64,000 nucleotides of DNA from Gammaproteobacteria bacterium (GTDB lineage: Bacteria > Pseudomonadota > Gammaproteobacteria > HTCC5015): contig JANQRI010000050.1 in assembly GCA_028284675.1 (NCBI GenBank), positions 3,217 to 67,216 of the forward strand, in the 5' to 3' direction. The notes below the pieces were generated by a model that was not told the origin of the DNA, searched no databases, and saw only the letters and a list, made by a program, of their open reading frames with translations. Shown here in pieces: positions 1 through 8,482 of the stretch. A program made the translations under genes and the position numbers. How positions within the stretch are numbered: position 1 is the first letter of the stretch; each line of letters opens with the position of its first letter.

Positions 1-128
1 ATTAATTGATTATCTCGTCCGTGTCAACACCTGCAACAGATTTTTTATCATTTTACGGCGACACTTTGCTACCAACAACAAATGTTGTTTTATGTCACAA
101 TAGTGTCATAGTTTACGAAAGCACGAAG

Positions 129-160
129 ACGCGCCGCCGGGTAGCGGCGCGTTTTGTTGA
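129..160 (+). terminator. Rho-independent terminator-like hairpin
   Basis: A perfect 9-bp GC-rich stem (129-137 pairing with 144-152, six-base loop) is followed on the plus strand by TTTTGTTGATTT. On the minus strand no T-run follows, so it fits best as the terminator of a plus-strand gene lying to the left of the window, although it could also stop transcripts of the converging acetolactate synthase gene. Confidence 0.65.
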
Positions 161-165
161 TTTGA

Positions 166-1818
166 TTATATCGGGCAGGTGATTTCGCCAAGCTTTTTGG
201 TCAGCTTTCCATTCTCACTGTAGTCTATCGGTAACACAACCAGACTTGGTCCGGTTTCGTTAAACGCGGCTTCAAGTGTATTACGCAGATCAGTGCTCTT
301 GTTGACATAGTGACCTTTCCAGCCAAATGCTTCTGCCAACTGTAACCAGTCGGGGTTATCGAAAGCCAGATCAGTATGCCGCCCAAATTCGTTGGCCTGT
401 TTCCATGCAATCAGGCCATAAGCTTTATCTTCCCAGACCATTACAACGATATTAGTGTTAAATCGTTTTGCAGTTTCCATTTCCTGCACATTCATCATAA
501 AACCCGCATCACCACAGATTGCGAGTATGCGACGATCCGGATACACCATACTGGCCGCAACCGCACCGGGCAACGCAAAGCCCATTGAGCAGAAACCATT
601 CGGTATCAGGCAGGTATTCGGTTCATGGCATTGGTAATGACGCGCAATCCACATTTTATGTGCACCGACATCAGACAACAGGATATCTTCCGGCCCCATC
701 ACCTGACGCGCATCCCATAATACTTTTTGCGGTTTAATCGCACCTTCGGCGGTATCGTCCTTATGCTCGGCGAAATCGGCCTGCATATCACGACGCACCC
801 CGGCCTGCTGACTCAGATCAAACTTCAAACCCCCGGCCGCATCAATACGTTCGTTTAACATCCACAACGTATGCGCCAGATCACCGACGATTTCGGTTTC
901 AGGGTGATAATGCTCATCGATTTCAGCCGGCAAAAAGTCCGCATGAATAATATGTTTGTCGTCATTGGGATTCCACAGCTGCGGATGATATTCAACCATA
1001 TCGTAACCGAGCGTGATAATCAGGTCGGCTGCATCCAACGCACAGGCAACCAGATCTTTTGCACCCAGCCCGATGGTATACAGACAATATTCTGCATCCA
1101 TATCGACACAACCTTTTGCCATAAATGTGTTGATCACACCGATGCCGGTTTTTTCGCAAAAGATTCTTAACTGCTTGCTCGCACGACGGCGTATACAGCC
1201 GTTACCGGCCAGAATCACCGGTCGTTTGGCTTTTTTTATAAATTCAAATGCCTGATCGACAATTTTGTCGTCCGCGACCGGCCGCCGGAAACGGCGCGGC
1301 TGCAACGGCTCGGCATCAACCGGGCGCTTTGCAATATCCTCCGGCAGCTCCAACAGACAGGCGCCGGGTTTTTCGGTTCTTGCAACACGGACCGCTTTGC
1401 GCACCATTTCCGGAATATTCTCTTCATGCAGCACTTGGTGCGCCCATTTGGTTACCGGTCGGAACATCGCAACCACATCCATCACCTGATGCGACTCTTT
1501 GTGCAAACGGGTGGATGCGCCCTGCCCGGTTAAAACCAGCATCGGCGCACGATCCATATTGCTGTCCGCAACCCCGGTGATCAGGTTTGTCGCGCCGGGC
1601 CCAAGGGTTCCCAGACAACCGGCTGGATTGCCGGTCAGGCGCCCGTAAATTTCCGCCATAAACGCAGCGCCCTGCTCGTGACGGGTTAAAACAAATTTGA
1701 TTTTCTCACTCTGCTCCAGCGACATCATAAAATCGGCGTTCTCTTCCCCGGGTACGCCGAAAATATACTCTATGCCTTCCTGCTCCAGGCATTTAACAAA
1801 CAGATCCGAAGCTTTCAT
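166..1818 (-). CDS. alsS: Acetolactate synthase, catabolic (AlsS/BudB) type
   Basis: Thiamine-diphosphate enzyme that condenses two pyruvates to acetolactate and CO2 in the cytoplasm. The 550 residues show the three-domain layout: N-terminal pyrimidine-binding domain with catalytic Glu48 in RHEQGAAF, a central Rossmann-like domain, and a C-terminal ThDP/Mg domain starting at GDAGF (436-440). The segment GYDMVEYHP (271-279) resembles the catabolic, FAD-free class rather than the biosynthetic IlvB/IlvI class, which carries an FAD-binding RFDDR stretch there. The ATG at 1818 is preceded by AGGGGAC. No acetolactate decarboxylase and no regulatory small subunit lies next to it, so whether it feeds acetoin or valine/isoleucine synthesis is open. 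Family assignment is sure; the catabolic subtype is likely. Confidence 0.9.
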   Translation of the reverse strand: MKASDLFVKCLEQEGIEYIFGVPGEENADFMMSLEQSEKIKFVLTRHEQGAAFMAEIYGRLTGNPAGCLGTLGPGATNLITGVADSNMDRAPMLVLTGQGASTRLHKESHQVMDVVAMFRPVTKWAHQVLHEENIPEMVRKAVRVARTEKPGACLLELPEDIAKRPVDAEPLQPRRFRRPVADDKIVDQAFEFIKKAKRPVILAGNGCIRRRASKQLRIFCEKTGIGVINTFMAKGCVDMDAEYCLYTIGLGAKDLVACALDAADLIITLGYDMVEYHPQLWNPNDDKHIIHADFLPAEIDEHYHPETEIVGDLAHTLWMLNERIDAAGGLKFDLSQQAGVRRDMQADFAEHKDDTAEGAIKPQKVLWDARQVMGPEDILLSDVGAHKMWIARHYQCHEPNTCLIPNGFCSMGFALPGAVAASMVYPDRRILAICGDAGFMMNVQEMETAKRFNTNIVVMVWEDKAYGLIAWKQANEFGRHTDLAFDNPDWLQLAEAFGWKGHYVNKSTDLRNTLEAAFNETGPSLVVLPIDYSENGKLTKKLGEITCPI

Positions 1819-2144
1819 TTGTGTCCCCTTGTCATTCTGGTTGGGCCTTAAATTCCACTATTACAGGAACCCATCGGCATTTTTCCATGATAATTTAAAT
1901 GGTTCGCGCATATAGCACTATCCGGTTCCGGTAACTCCTGAGCCAAAATACATATCGAAAAAGCAATAGTATATGGACCGGCATCTATTTCACAGGAGTT
2001 TTGTAACTATCGTACTGCAATTGCTTACGGCACCCACGGGTCAGTGGATCACATTGAGTTAACCGGGATACGGTGTATTATGGTGCCTGCCCGATATGTT
2101 TGTGATCAAATCACCCGGCACTAAAAGAGATATGTAAAAATACG
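1819..2144. other. Intergenic region between divergent genes, no gene seen
   Basis: About 325 bases separate the start of the acetolactate synthase gene from the start of the small membrane protein gene. It must hold both promoters. I see no convincing -35/-10 pair, no RNA gene and no credible short ORF. Confidence 0.5.
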
Positions 2145-2582
2145 ATGAAACTGCCTTTTTCACTACCCACCGATACCTTCTATGGCGCTCTGACCTTTCT
2201 TGGTCTCGCTGCGGTAATATATTCGTTCATGGTGCCGACCTCGCAGTTCGATGAATACAAAAAACTGCAACGGGATGCGGAGGAGGAACAGGCTGTTCTA
2301 TCAATAGAGCAACGCTATTTTGAGAAAACCGAGAAACATCTGAACGAAGCCGGTTTAAATGATGCACAGACTATTGAGCGACTGCTTACACAGGAAAAGG
2401 ATCTGGCGATCCGGGCCGCAAAACTTGAAACCACCTGGCTGCGCGTAGGCGATATGAAAAAAAACTGGGAGAAGTCACGGCTTTGGGCCAGGCTGGTCGG
2501 AACCGGTGGAATCGTTACCACGATCACCGGCTTCGCACTGTGGCGGCGCCGCGAGCTGGCAAATACCAAAAAAACGGATTAA
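2145..2582 (+). CDS. Small membrane protein with central coiled coil, unknown function
   Basis: A 145-residue protein that I do not recognise. A hydrophobic segment lies at about residues 14-33 and a second at about 113-131, followed by a basic tail (WRRRELANTKK). The intervening 80 residues are charged and helix-prone (many Glu, Lys, Gln, Leu), consistent with a coiled coil between two membrane anchors. Its stop overlaps that of the converging lipA by a few bases. The ATG at 2145 has only a weak purine-rich stretch (AAGAGAT) upstream. It is in a plausible coding frame and has normal amino acid composition, so it is probably real. Confidence 0.65.
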   Translation: MKLPFSLPTDTFYGALTFLGLAAVIYSFMVPTSQFDEYKKLQRDAEEEQAVLSIEQRYFEKTEKHLNEAGLNDAQTIERLLTQEKDLAIRAAKLETTWLRVGDMKKNWEKSRLWARLVGTGGIVTTITGFALWRRRELANTKKTD

Positions 2583-3550
2583 CCCGTCAGCACTTCGGAT
2601 GCCTGCAGGTCGGCATGATACGATGAACGCACCATCGGCCCACTCGCGACATGGCTAAAACCCATTTCATACCCTAAACGGGCAAAGCGCTCGAACTCTT
2701 CCGGGGGTGCAAAACGTTTTACCGGCAGATGAAATTTACTTGGCTGCAGATACTGACCCAGGGTCAGCATATCAACATCATGCTCACGCAAATCACGCAT
2801 GACCTGCTCAATTTCATCACTCTGCTCACCGATGCCGATCATCAAACCTGATTTGGTCGGTACACCCGGATGTTGCCGCTTAAACTGCTGCAATAAATCC
2901 AGCGACCACTCATAAATCGCACCGGGCCGGGCGGCACGATATAAACGCGGCACGGTCTCCAGATTATGATTGAATACATCCGGAACAGATCCGTTAAAAC
3001 AACCTAATGCACGTTCCATCTTGTTACGAAAATCCGGCACCAGAACTTCAATTTTTGTTTCCGGACAACGCTGACGAATCTGCGCGATGCATTCTGCAAA
3101 ATGCGCGGCACCGCCATCGGGTAAATCATCGCGGTCAACCGATGTGACCACAACATAGCTCAGATTCAGTTTCGCGATTGCCTCTGCCAGGTGTTGCGGC
3201 TCAGACTCATCCAGCGGTTTTGGCCGGCCATGTGCGACATCACAAAACGGACAGCGCCGTGTACAAATATCGCCCATGATCATAAATGTCGCTGTACCTT
3301 TACTGAAGCACTCACCGAGATTCGGACAACTGGCTTCTTCACAAACGGAATGCAAATCCATCTCACGCAATAATTTCTTGATTTCCTGCACCCGGGGCGA
3401 TGCATGCGGCCTGGCCCGAATCCAGCTTGGCTTACGCGTGACCTGCTCAGTGGGCTGTATCTTCACCGGTATTTTTGCCAGCTTCTGATGCCCGCGCTTA
3501 TGCCCGGACGGGTTGCTGCGGGAAGGCGCGGTGTAGTTTGATGATGTCAT
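2579..3550 (-). CDS. lipA: Lipoyl synthase LipA
   Basis: Radical-SAM enzyme that inserts two sulfurs into octanoyl chains on the lipoyl domains of 2-oxoacid dehydrogenases and the glycine cleavage H protein. Both iron-sulfur sites are visible: the auxiliary cluster cysteines C70, C75 and C81 (CEEASCPNLGEC) and the radical-SAM cysteines C96, C100 and C103 (CTRRCPFC). The conserved RSSYHA stretch is near the C terminus. At 323 residues it matches the usual length (about 320). It lies downstream of lipB in the same orientation, and its targets (SucB here, at 18.7-19.9 kb) are encoded in this window. Confidence 0.98.
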   Translation of the reverse strand: MTSSNYTAPSRSNPSGHKRGHQKLAKIPVKIQPTEQVTRKPSWIRARPHASPRVQEIKKLLREMDLHSVCEEASCPNLGECFSKGTATFMIMGDICTRRCPFCDVAHGRPKPLDESEPQHLAEAIAKLNLSYVVVTSVDRDDLPDGGAAHFAECIAQIRQRCPETKIEVLVPDFRNKMERALGCFNGSVPDVFNHNLETVPRLYRAARPGAIYEWSLDLLQQFKRQHPGVPTKSGLMIGIGEQSDEIEQVMRDLREHDVDMLTLGQYLQPSKFHLPVKRFAPPEEFERFARLGYEMGFSHVASGPMVRSSYHADLQASEVLTG

Positions 3551-3592
3551 CGCGTTTGCGTACCTAAAAAGTTAAGAATCATGCGTGGCCTG

Positions 3593-4222
3593 CTAGGCCG
3601 TCAAAACATTATACCCCATGTTGGCGGCCAGTATCGTCAGCAGCTTGTGTTTTACTGTATCCAGAGAATCATCTATTCCCAAATCACGGAGCTGCGTGAC
3701 CTCTAAATTCCGATAACCACAGGGATTAATCCATTGAAACGGCTGCAAATCCATATCGACGTTGAGACTCAGCCCGTGATAGCTGGCACCCCGGCTGACA
3801 CGCAGACCCAGGGCCGCGATTTTCCGGCCGTCAACATACACCCCCGGCGCATCCGGCCGTGCGACGGCTTCAACCGTATAGCCTGCGAGCAAATCAATCA
3901 CGGCCTGCTCAAGCTGCGTCACCAGTTGTCTGATGCCGAGATTTCTCCGGCGTAAATCAAAAAGCACATACGCAACTATCTGCCCGGGCCCATGGTAGGT
4001 CACCTGACCACCGCGATTGGTTTGAATGACCGGTATGCCGTGTGCATCCAGTACATGCTGCGCCTTACCGCTGACACCTTGGGTATAGACCTGCGGATGC
4101 TCCAACCACCATAGCTCATCCACAGTCTCCGCGTTTCGGCCTTCGGTAAAGCGTTGCATCTGCTGCGCAACCGGCTGGTATTCCCGGCGTCCGAAATCTC
4201 GCACTATCAGTTGCTCTTTCAT
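3593..4222 (-). CDS. lipB: Octanoyl-ACP:protein N-octanoyltransferase LipB
   Basis: Transfers octanoate from acyl carrier protein to lipoyl-domain lysines, the step before LipA. The motif RGGQVTYHGPGQ, the acyl-accepting cysteine in NPCGYRN (Cys168) and the catalytic lysine in GRKIAALG (Lys134) are all present. I start the gene at the ATG at 4222 (209 residues); an in-frame TTG lies three codons upstream at 4231. Neither start has a strong Shine-Dalgarno sequence. It lies between the DUF493 gene and lipA, the usual order in gammaproteobacteria. Confidence 0.97.
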   Translation of the reverse strand: MKEQLIVRDFGRREYQPVAQQMQRFTEGRNAETVDELWWLEHPQVYTQGVSGKAQHVLDAHGIPVIQTNRGGQVTYHGPGQIVAYVLFDLRRRNLGIRQLVTQLEQAVIDLLAGYTVEAVARPDAPGVYVDGRKIAALGLRVSRGASYHGLSLNVDMDLQPFQWINPCGYRNLEVTQLRDLGIDDSLDTVKHKLLTILAANMGYNVLTA

Positions 4223-4261
4223 ATTACACAACAGCTGATGTATTTTCCGGACAGCAAATAA

Positions 4262-4531
4262 TTAGAACGCCATTAAGATATCGGGGTGGCTTGTTAACCC
4301 CAAATATATATTATCCAGCTGGGCCTTGCTGGTTGCATTTATATTCACGGTAACACTGATATAACGTCCATTGCGGCTGGGCTTAATCCGGACATCTTCA
4401 GAGCCCAGATCCGGCGCATGCTTACGAACGATCTCAATCACCGTGCTTTCCAGCCCGATTACGCCTTTACCCATCGCTTTGATCGGAAAACGGCACGGAA
4501 ACTTCAGTAATGTCTCGTCGTTGTCACTCAC
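4262..4531 (-). CDS. ybeD: DUF493 (YbeD family) protein, GTG start
   Basis: Small cytoplasmic protein of the YbeD/DUF493 family, which has a ferredoxin-like fold similar to ACT-type regulatory domains; its role is unknown, but it is regularly found beside lipB. The recognisable part begins at FPCRFPIKAMGK and ends with HPDILMAF. A longer open frame extends upstream but runs inside the aminotransferase gene. I chose the GTG at 4531 because AGAGGG lies eight bases before it and it gives 89 residues, close to the 87 of the E. coli protein. The start overlaps the 3' end of the aminotransferase gene, suggesting translational coupling. Confidence 0.85.
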   Translation of the reverse strand: MSDNDETLLKFPCRFPIKAMGKGVIGLESTVIEIVRKHAPDLGSEDVRIKPSRNGRYISVTVNINATSKAQLDNIYLGLTSHPDILMAF

Positions 4532-5393
4532 TGCCGGTGCCCTCTTGATGCAATCCGGCTTTGTAAGCTCGATAGTGATCAAACATTTGTCGCCACAAAG
4601 GCCCGGGCTGACCATTACCAACCGGCACACCATTTAAACGCGTTACCGCAAGCACTTCTTTGCTTGAACTGGTGATCCAGATTTCCGCCGCATTATGCAA
4701 CTGCGCTTCGGCAATCTCACGTTCAGCATATTTTATGTTATGTTCTTCTGCCAGCTCCAACACCAGATCACGGGTTACACCCGGCAGCAGGTGGGCGCTT
4801 TTCGGTGGTGTGACCAAAACCCCATTATCAACGATAAATAAATTACTGGCGCTGCATTCGGTCGCATAACCATCCCGGATTAAAATAGCTTCTTCTGCAT
4901 CCTGCTCTTTCGCAGCCTGCCGCATCAATACATTGGCCAGTAATGCGGTTGTTTTCAAATGACAGAGCTGCCAGCGATTATCATCCATCGTGACTGCCTG
5001 CAAACCGTTCTGCAACAACTCAGGCGCCACCGGTTTCATCGGCGAAACCATCGCGAATACTGTCGGCGCAATCCCCTCCGGGAAAATATGTTCACGGCCG
5101 TCACCTGCACCCCGGGTAATCTGCAAATACACAGAGCACTCTCCACCATCGTTTCTGGCAACCAGCTCTTCGAGCATTGACGACCACGCTGCATGATCCA
5201 TTGGATTGGGTAATTTGATTCCGGCCAGACTGTCAGCCAGACGATTCAGGTGTTGTTGCAGGCGAAACAACCGTCCGCCATAGACCGGAATGACTTCATA
5301 AACGCCATCGGCAAACAAAAAGCCACGATCCAACACGGAGATTTTCGCCGCTTCCAGCGGCATATATTCCCCGTTCAGATAAACAATCGTCAT
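4524..5393 (-). CDS. dat: D-amino acid aminotransferase (class IV PLP enzyme)
   Basis: Fold-type IV PLP aminotransferase of the D-alanine transaminase/branched-chain/ADCL group. The N terminus (VYLNGEYMP, LDRGFLFADGVYEV) and the PLP lysine in CHLKTTALL (Lys147) fit D-amino acid transaminase, which makes D-Glu from D-Ala and 2-oxoglutarate. At 289 residues the length fits. It overlaps dacA by an ATGA junction (5390-5393) and the DUF493 gene at its other end, so it is embedded in a peptidoglycan/lipoate operon, which supports a role in D-amino acid supply or salvage. Substrate stereospecificity cannot be proven from sequence; the alternatives are aminodeoxychorismate lyase or branched-chain transaminase. 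Confidence 0.88.
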   Translation of the reverse strand: MTIVYLNGEYMPLEAAKISVLDRGFLFADGVYEVIPVYGGRLFRLQQHLNRLADSLAGIKLPNPMDHAAWSSMLEELVARNDGGECSVYLQITRGAGDGREHIFPEGIAPTVFAMVSPMKPVAPELLQNGLQAVTMDDNRWQLCHLKTTALLANVLMRQAAKEQDAEEAILIRDGYATECSASNLFIVDNGVLVTPPKSAHLLPGVTRDLVLELAEEHNIKYAEREIAEAQLHNAAEIWITSSSKEVLAVTRLNGVPVGNGQPGPLWRQMFDHYRAYKAGLHQEGTGSE

Positions 5394-6568
5394 TGCAACA
5401 TATACGCAATATGATCAGCAATACGACGGAATATATTGCCTTCTTCAACCGCTTCCAATGCAATTAAAGGCCGGGTATCGAGTACTTCATCATTCAACCG
5501 CACAACAACCTCACCCAGAGCCTGCTGTTTATCCACCGGCGCGAAAATGGATTTTTTCAGTTCCATCGCCGGCTTCAGGTTATCGTATTCACCACGCGGT
5601 ATCGTGACATAAAGATCATCTTGTAAACCGAGCGGCAGCTGCTCACTGGCGCCTTTCCAGATACGCGCCTCACGCAACACCTCACCGGCAGCAAACAGGC
5701 GATGTGTACGATAAAAGCGAAATCCGTAATTCAACAGGCTCTGACTGTTCTTCACGCGCGCGCTGTTGCCGGATGTCCCCATGACCACCGCGATTAAGCG
5801 CATGCCGTCACGCTCCGCAGATGACGCAAGACAATAGCCGGCCGCTTCGGTATGCCCGGTTTTAATGCCGTCCACACTGCCGTCTCTCCAAAGCAAGGCA
5901 TTACGATTCGCTTGCGAAATATTATTATAGGTAAACCGCTTTTCAGAATAGAGCTTGTAAAGTTCCGGAAAGTCCCGAATTAGCGCACGACTTAAGGTTG
6001 CGATATCCCGTGCACTGGTATAATGGTTTTCGGTCGGCCAACCGGTACTGTTTTGATATAAAGTATTTTCAAGTCCCAGGCGTTGCGCATGTGCATTCAT
6101 GATATCGACAAATGCCGCTTCGGTACCGGCAATATGCTCCGCAAGTGCAACACTCGCATCGTTTCCGGACTGAATAATCAGCCCTCTCAATAAATCCGAC
6201 ACCGGCACACTGCTCCCCACTTCAACAAACATGCGGGAACCTTTCATCCAGCCTTTCACCTCAGGATTTCGCCAGGCTTTCTCACTGATCGAAACCAAAT
6301 CATCCAGCGACAACTTGCCGCTGTTGATTGCATCAAAAACCACGTAGGCGGTCATTATCTTGGTGATACTCGCAGGTTCAATGCGTTCATCGGCATTGGT
6401 TTCGGCAATAATTTGACCGCTATTAAAATCCTGCAATACATAGGCGGTACCGGCAACGGAGGGCGGAGACGGTACCGGCACCGCAGATACACCGGCGGCT
6501 ATCAGGCTCAAAAACACAAAAACGGCTGCTTTCGGCAGCAGCAAATCAAAATTAAGCATAGGATTCAT
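5390..6568 (-). CDS. dacA: D-alanyl-D-alanine carboxypeptidase (PBP5/6 family)
   Basis: Low-molecular-weight penicillin-binding protein that trims the terminal D-Ala from peptidoglycan pentapeptides in the periplasm. The N terminus holds a hydrophobic signal sequence (about 11-29, cleavage after VSA). The catalytic motifs are SITK (Ser67-Lys70), SGN (134-136) and KTG (236-238). A C-terminal beta domain follows, and the last 18 residues form the amphipathic helix that anchors such enzymes to the outer face of the inner membrane. At 392 residues it has the usual length. The D-Ala it releases could be a substrate for the downstream Dat; this link is inference from gene order. Confidence 0.96.
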   Translation of the reverse strand: MNPMLNFDLLLPKAAVFVFLSLIAAGVSAVPVPSPPSVAGTAYVLQDFNSGQIIAETNADERIEPASITKIMTAYVVFDAINSGKLSLDDLVSISEKAWRNPEVKGWMKGSRMFVEVGSSVPVSDLLRGLIIQSGNDASVALAEHIAGTEAAFVDIMNAHAQRLGLENTLYQNSTGWPTENHYTSARDIATLSRALIRDFPELYKLYSEKRFTYNNISQANRNALLWRDGSVDGIKTGHTEAAGYCLASSAERDGMRLIAVVMGTSGNSARVKNSQSLLNYGFRFYRTHRLFAAGEVLREARIWKGASEQLPLGLQDDLYVTIPRGEYDNLKPAMELKKSIFAPVDKQQALGEVVVRLNDEVLDTRPLIALEAVEEGNIFRRIADHIAYMLQ

Positions 6569-6630
6569 TAGGGCCTGTTCACACTAATTGCATTAATAAG
6601 GGTAATACATCATAACAATATAGAGCGGCT

Positions 6631-7440
6631 TCACTCAATGACGACCTGATACTCACTAAAACCTATATCCTCCAGGCGTGAAACTGCTTTATCGGTCGCT
6701 GCCACGTTGTGTATCGGGCCGATGCGCACCCGATGTAACAGGCCCTGTTCCTGATCAAAGCCCAAAATCTGTACATCGGTAAACTGAGCCTGTAATAAGC
6801 GCTGAAACATTTCCTCGGCATTATTGCGTTCCGAAAATGCACCGACTTGTATATAAATCCGATTACGCAAATGCGATTGATCCCGCCAATCGCTGACGGT
6901 AGATACCGGCGCGTTACCAGCCGGCACCGCAGTATCGGTTACCCGGGCCTTGTTGCCCGGCTGCAAAGCACGCACTTCAACCAGTGCGGTTCCATCAGTC
7001 ACCATATCCAGCTTCTGCGCCGCGGTATATGACAAGTCAATAATCCGGTTTTTTACAAACGGCCCCCGGTCATTTACCCGCACGACAATGCTGCGGTTAT
7101 TGCTTAAATTGGTAACACGCACATAAGACGGCAAAGGCAGTGTTTTATGCGCAGCAGTCATTGCATACATATTATAGCGCTCGCCGTTTGACGTACGGCG
7201 CCCATGGAACTTCTTTCCATACCAGGACGCAATACCCCGTTCAGCATAACCTTTACTGGTGCGCATAACAAAATAGCGCTTACCAAACACAATGTAGGAT
7301 TCGGGATTGCCGCTGGCACTTAATGGCTCATCACGCGGGATCGCATCGCGGACGTTGTTGGGATTCTGATATATAGGCAGCCCACCGGCACAACCTGACA
7401 GCAACAACATCGCACAAACAAGCAGGTTTCTGTGCAACAT
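6631..7440 (-). CDS. rlpA: RlpA septal lytic transglycosylase lipoprotein
   Basis: Outer-membrane lipoprotein of the RlpA family, which cleaves denuded glycan strands at the septum in several gammaproteobacteria. A lipobox LSGC (residues 14-17) ends the signal peptide. The double-psi beta-barrel domain (about 66-150) carries GIASWYGKKFHGRRTSNGE and VRVNDRGPF, with the catalytic-type Asp in NDRGPF. The C-terminal SPOR domain (about 190-268) binds denuded peptidoglycan. Its start touches the mltB stop, so the two are co-transcribed. Confidence 0.96.
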   Translation of the reverse strand: MLHRNLLVCAMLLLSGCAGGLPIYQNPNNVRDAIPRDEPLSASGNPESYIVFGKRYFVMRTSKGYAERGIASWYGKKFHGRRTSNGERYNMYAMTAAHKTLPLPSYVRVTNLSNNRSIVVRVNDRGPFVKNRIIDLSYTAAQKLDMVTDGTALVEVRALQPGNKARVTDTAVPAGNAPVSTVSDWRDQSHLRNRIYIQVGAFSERNNAEEMFQRLLQAQFTDVQILGFDQEQGLLHRVRIGPIHNVAATDKAVSRLEDIGFSEYQVVIE

Positions 7441-8474
7441 TAACTGCCTGCCGCCTGTTGATTTATATATGCGTCTTTAATCTGCTGTGCCAACTGGTAA
7501 ACCGCCATTGCATACATTGCGCTGTGATTATAGCGCGTAATCACATAAAAATTCTGCAGACCAAGCCAATACTCGGTTCCTTTATCCCCTTCAAAACGGA
7601 TTAATGTTGCAGGCGTGTCCTCCGGCAATGTTCGCGCACTGCTGACCCCTGCCTGAGATAATACAGCAACCGATTTACTCGGCTTCAAACCTTTGCGTCC
7701 ACGTCCCACAGCAATATTTGACACATCACCGTTAACCCTTGCCTGTATCACAACATCTTCACCGCCTTGCCAGCCATGCACCTTGAAATAATTTGCAACA
7801 CTGCCAATCACATCCGCTTTGCTTTCCCATAAATCACGCCGGCCATCTTTATCAAAATCAACCGCATAACGACGATAACTACTGGAAATAAACTGCGGCA
7901 TTCCCATCGCACCGGCATAAGAGCCTTTTACTACAGACGGGTCAATTCGTTCATCACGTGTCAACAATAAAAACTCTTCCAGCTCTCTACGAAAAAACTG
8001 TTTACGTCTTTGGCCATCAAAACTCAGTGTTATCAATGAATCCAGCACTGGATGCCTACCCAAGTGCTTGCCATAGCCGGTTTCCACACCGATGATTGCG
8101 ACAATAATTTCAGCTGGAACTCCATATTCATTTTCCGCCTGCTTCAACAATGGAAGGTGCTTGTGCCAAAACGAAGCACCTCCTGCAATGCGCGCCTGAT
8201 TAATAAAAATCGGCCGGTATTGCTTCCATTCCAGCTCCCGTTCGGCCGGCTTGGCGATCGCATCAAGCACATTCTGTTGCCGCTGTGTTTTACGGAATAA
8301 GCCCAGCAACTCAGCACGATTAAATTTATGTTTTTCAGTTAACTCATCAATAAAAGAACGCACTTCAGGACGATCGCTATACAGTTTGGCTGCGGCAACC
8401 GCGTTTAAACAAACCAGACATAACAACACCGTGAAACATATCGCAGACATATCACGTATTTTGCTCAACATCAT
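7440..8474 (-). CDS. mltB: Membrane-bound lytic murein transglycosylase B
   Basis: Family-3 lytic transglycosylase that cleaves the MurNAc-GlcNAc bond with formation of anhydro-muropeptides. The catalytic glutamate is Glu131 in GVETGYGKHLG, followed by the typical QFISSSYRRYAVDFDKDG region. The N-terminal hydrophobic stretch (about 10-28) looks like a Sec signal peptide ending at AVAAA; I see no clear lipobox, unlike E. coli MltB, so the protein may be soluble in the periplasm. It lies between rodA and rlpA, a common arrangement outside the enterics. Confidence 0.95.
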   Translation of the reverse strand: MMLSKIRDMSAICFTVLLCLVCLNAVAAAKLYSDRPEVRSFIDELTEKHKFNRAELLGLFRKTQRQQNVLDAIAKPAERELEWKQYRPIFINQARIAGGASFWHKHLPLLKQAENEYGVPAEIIVAIIGVETGYGKHLGRHPVLDSLITLSFDGQRRKQFFRRELEEFLLLTRDERIDPSVVKGSYAGAMGMPQFISSSYRRYAVDFDKDGRRDLWESKADVIGSVANYFKVHGWQGGEDVVIQARVNGDVSNIAVGRGRKGLKPSKSVAVLSQAGVSSARTLPEDTPATLIRFEGDKGTEYWLGLQNFYVITRYNHSAMYAMAVYQLAQQIKDAYINQQAAGS

Positions 8475-8482
8475 GTTCTATA

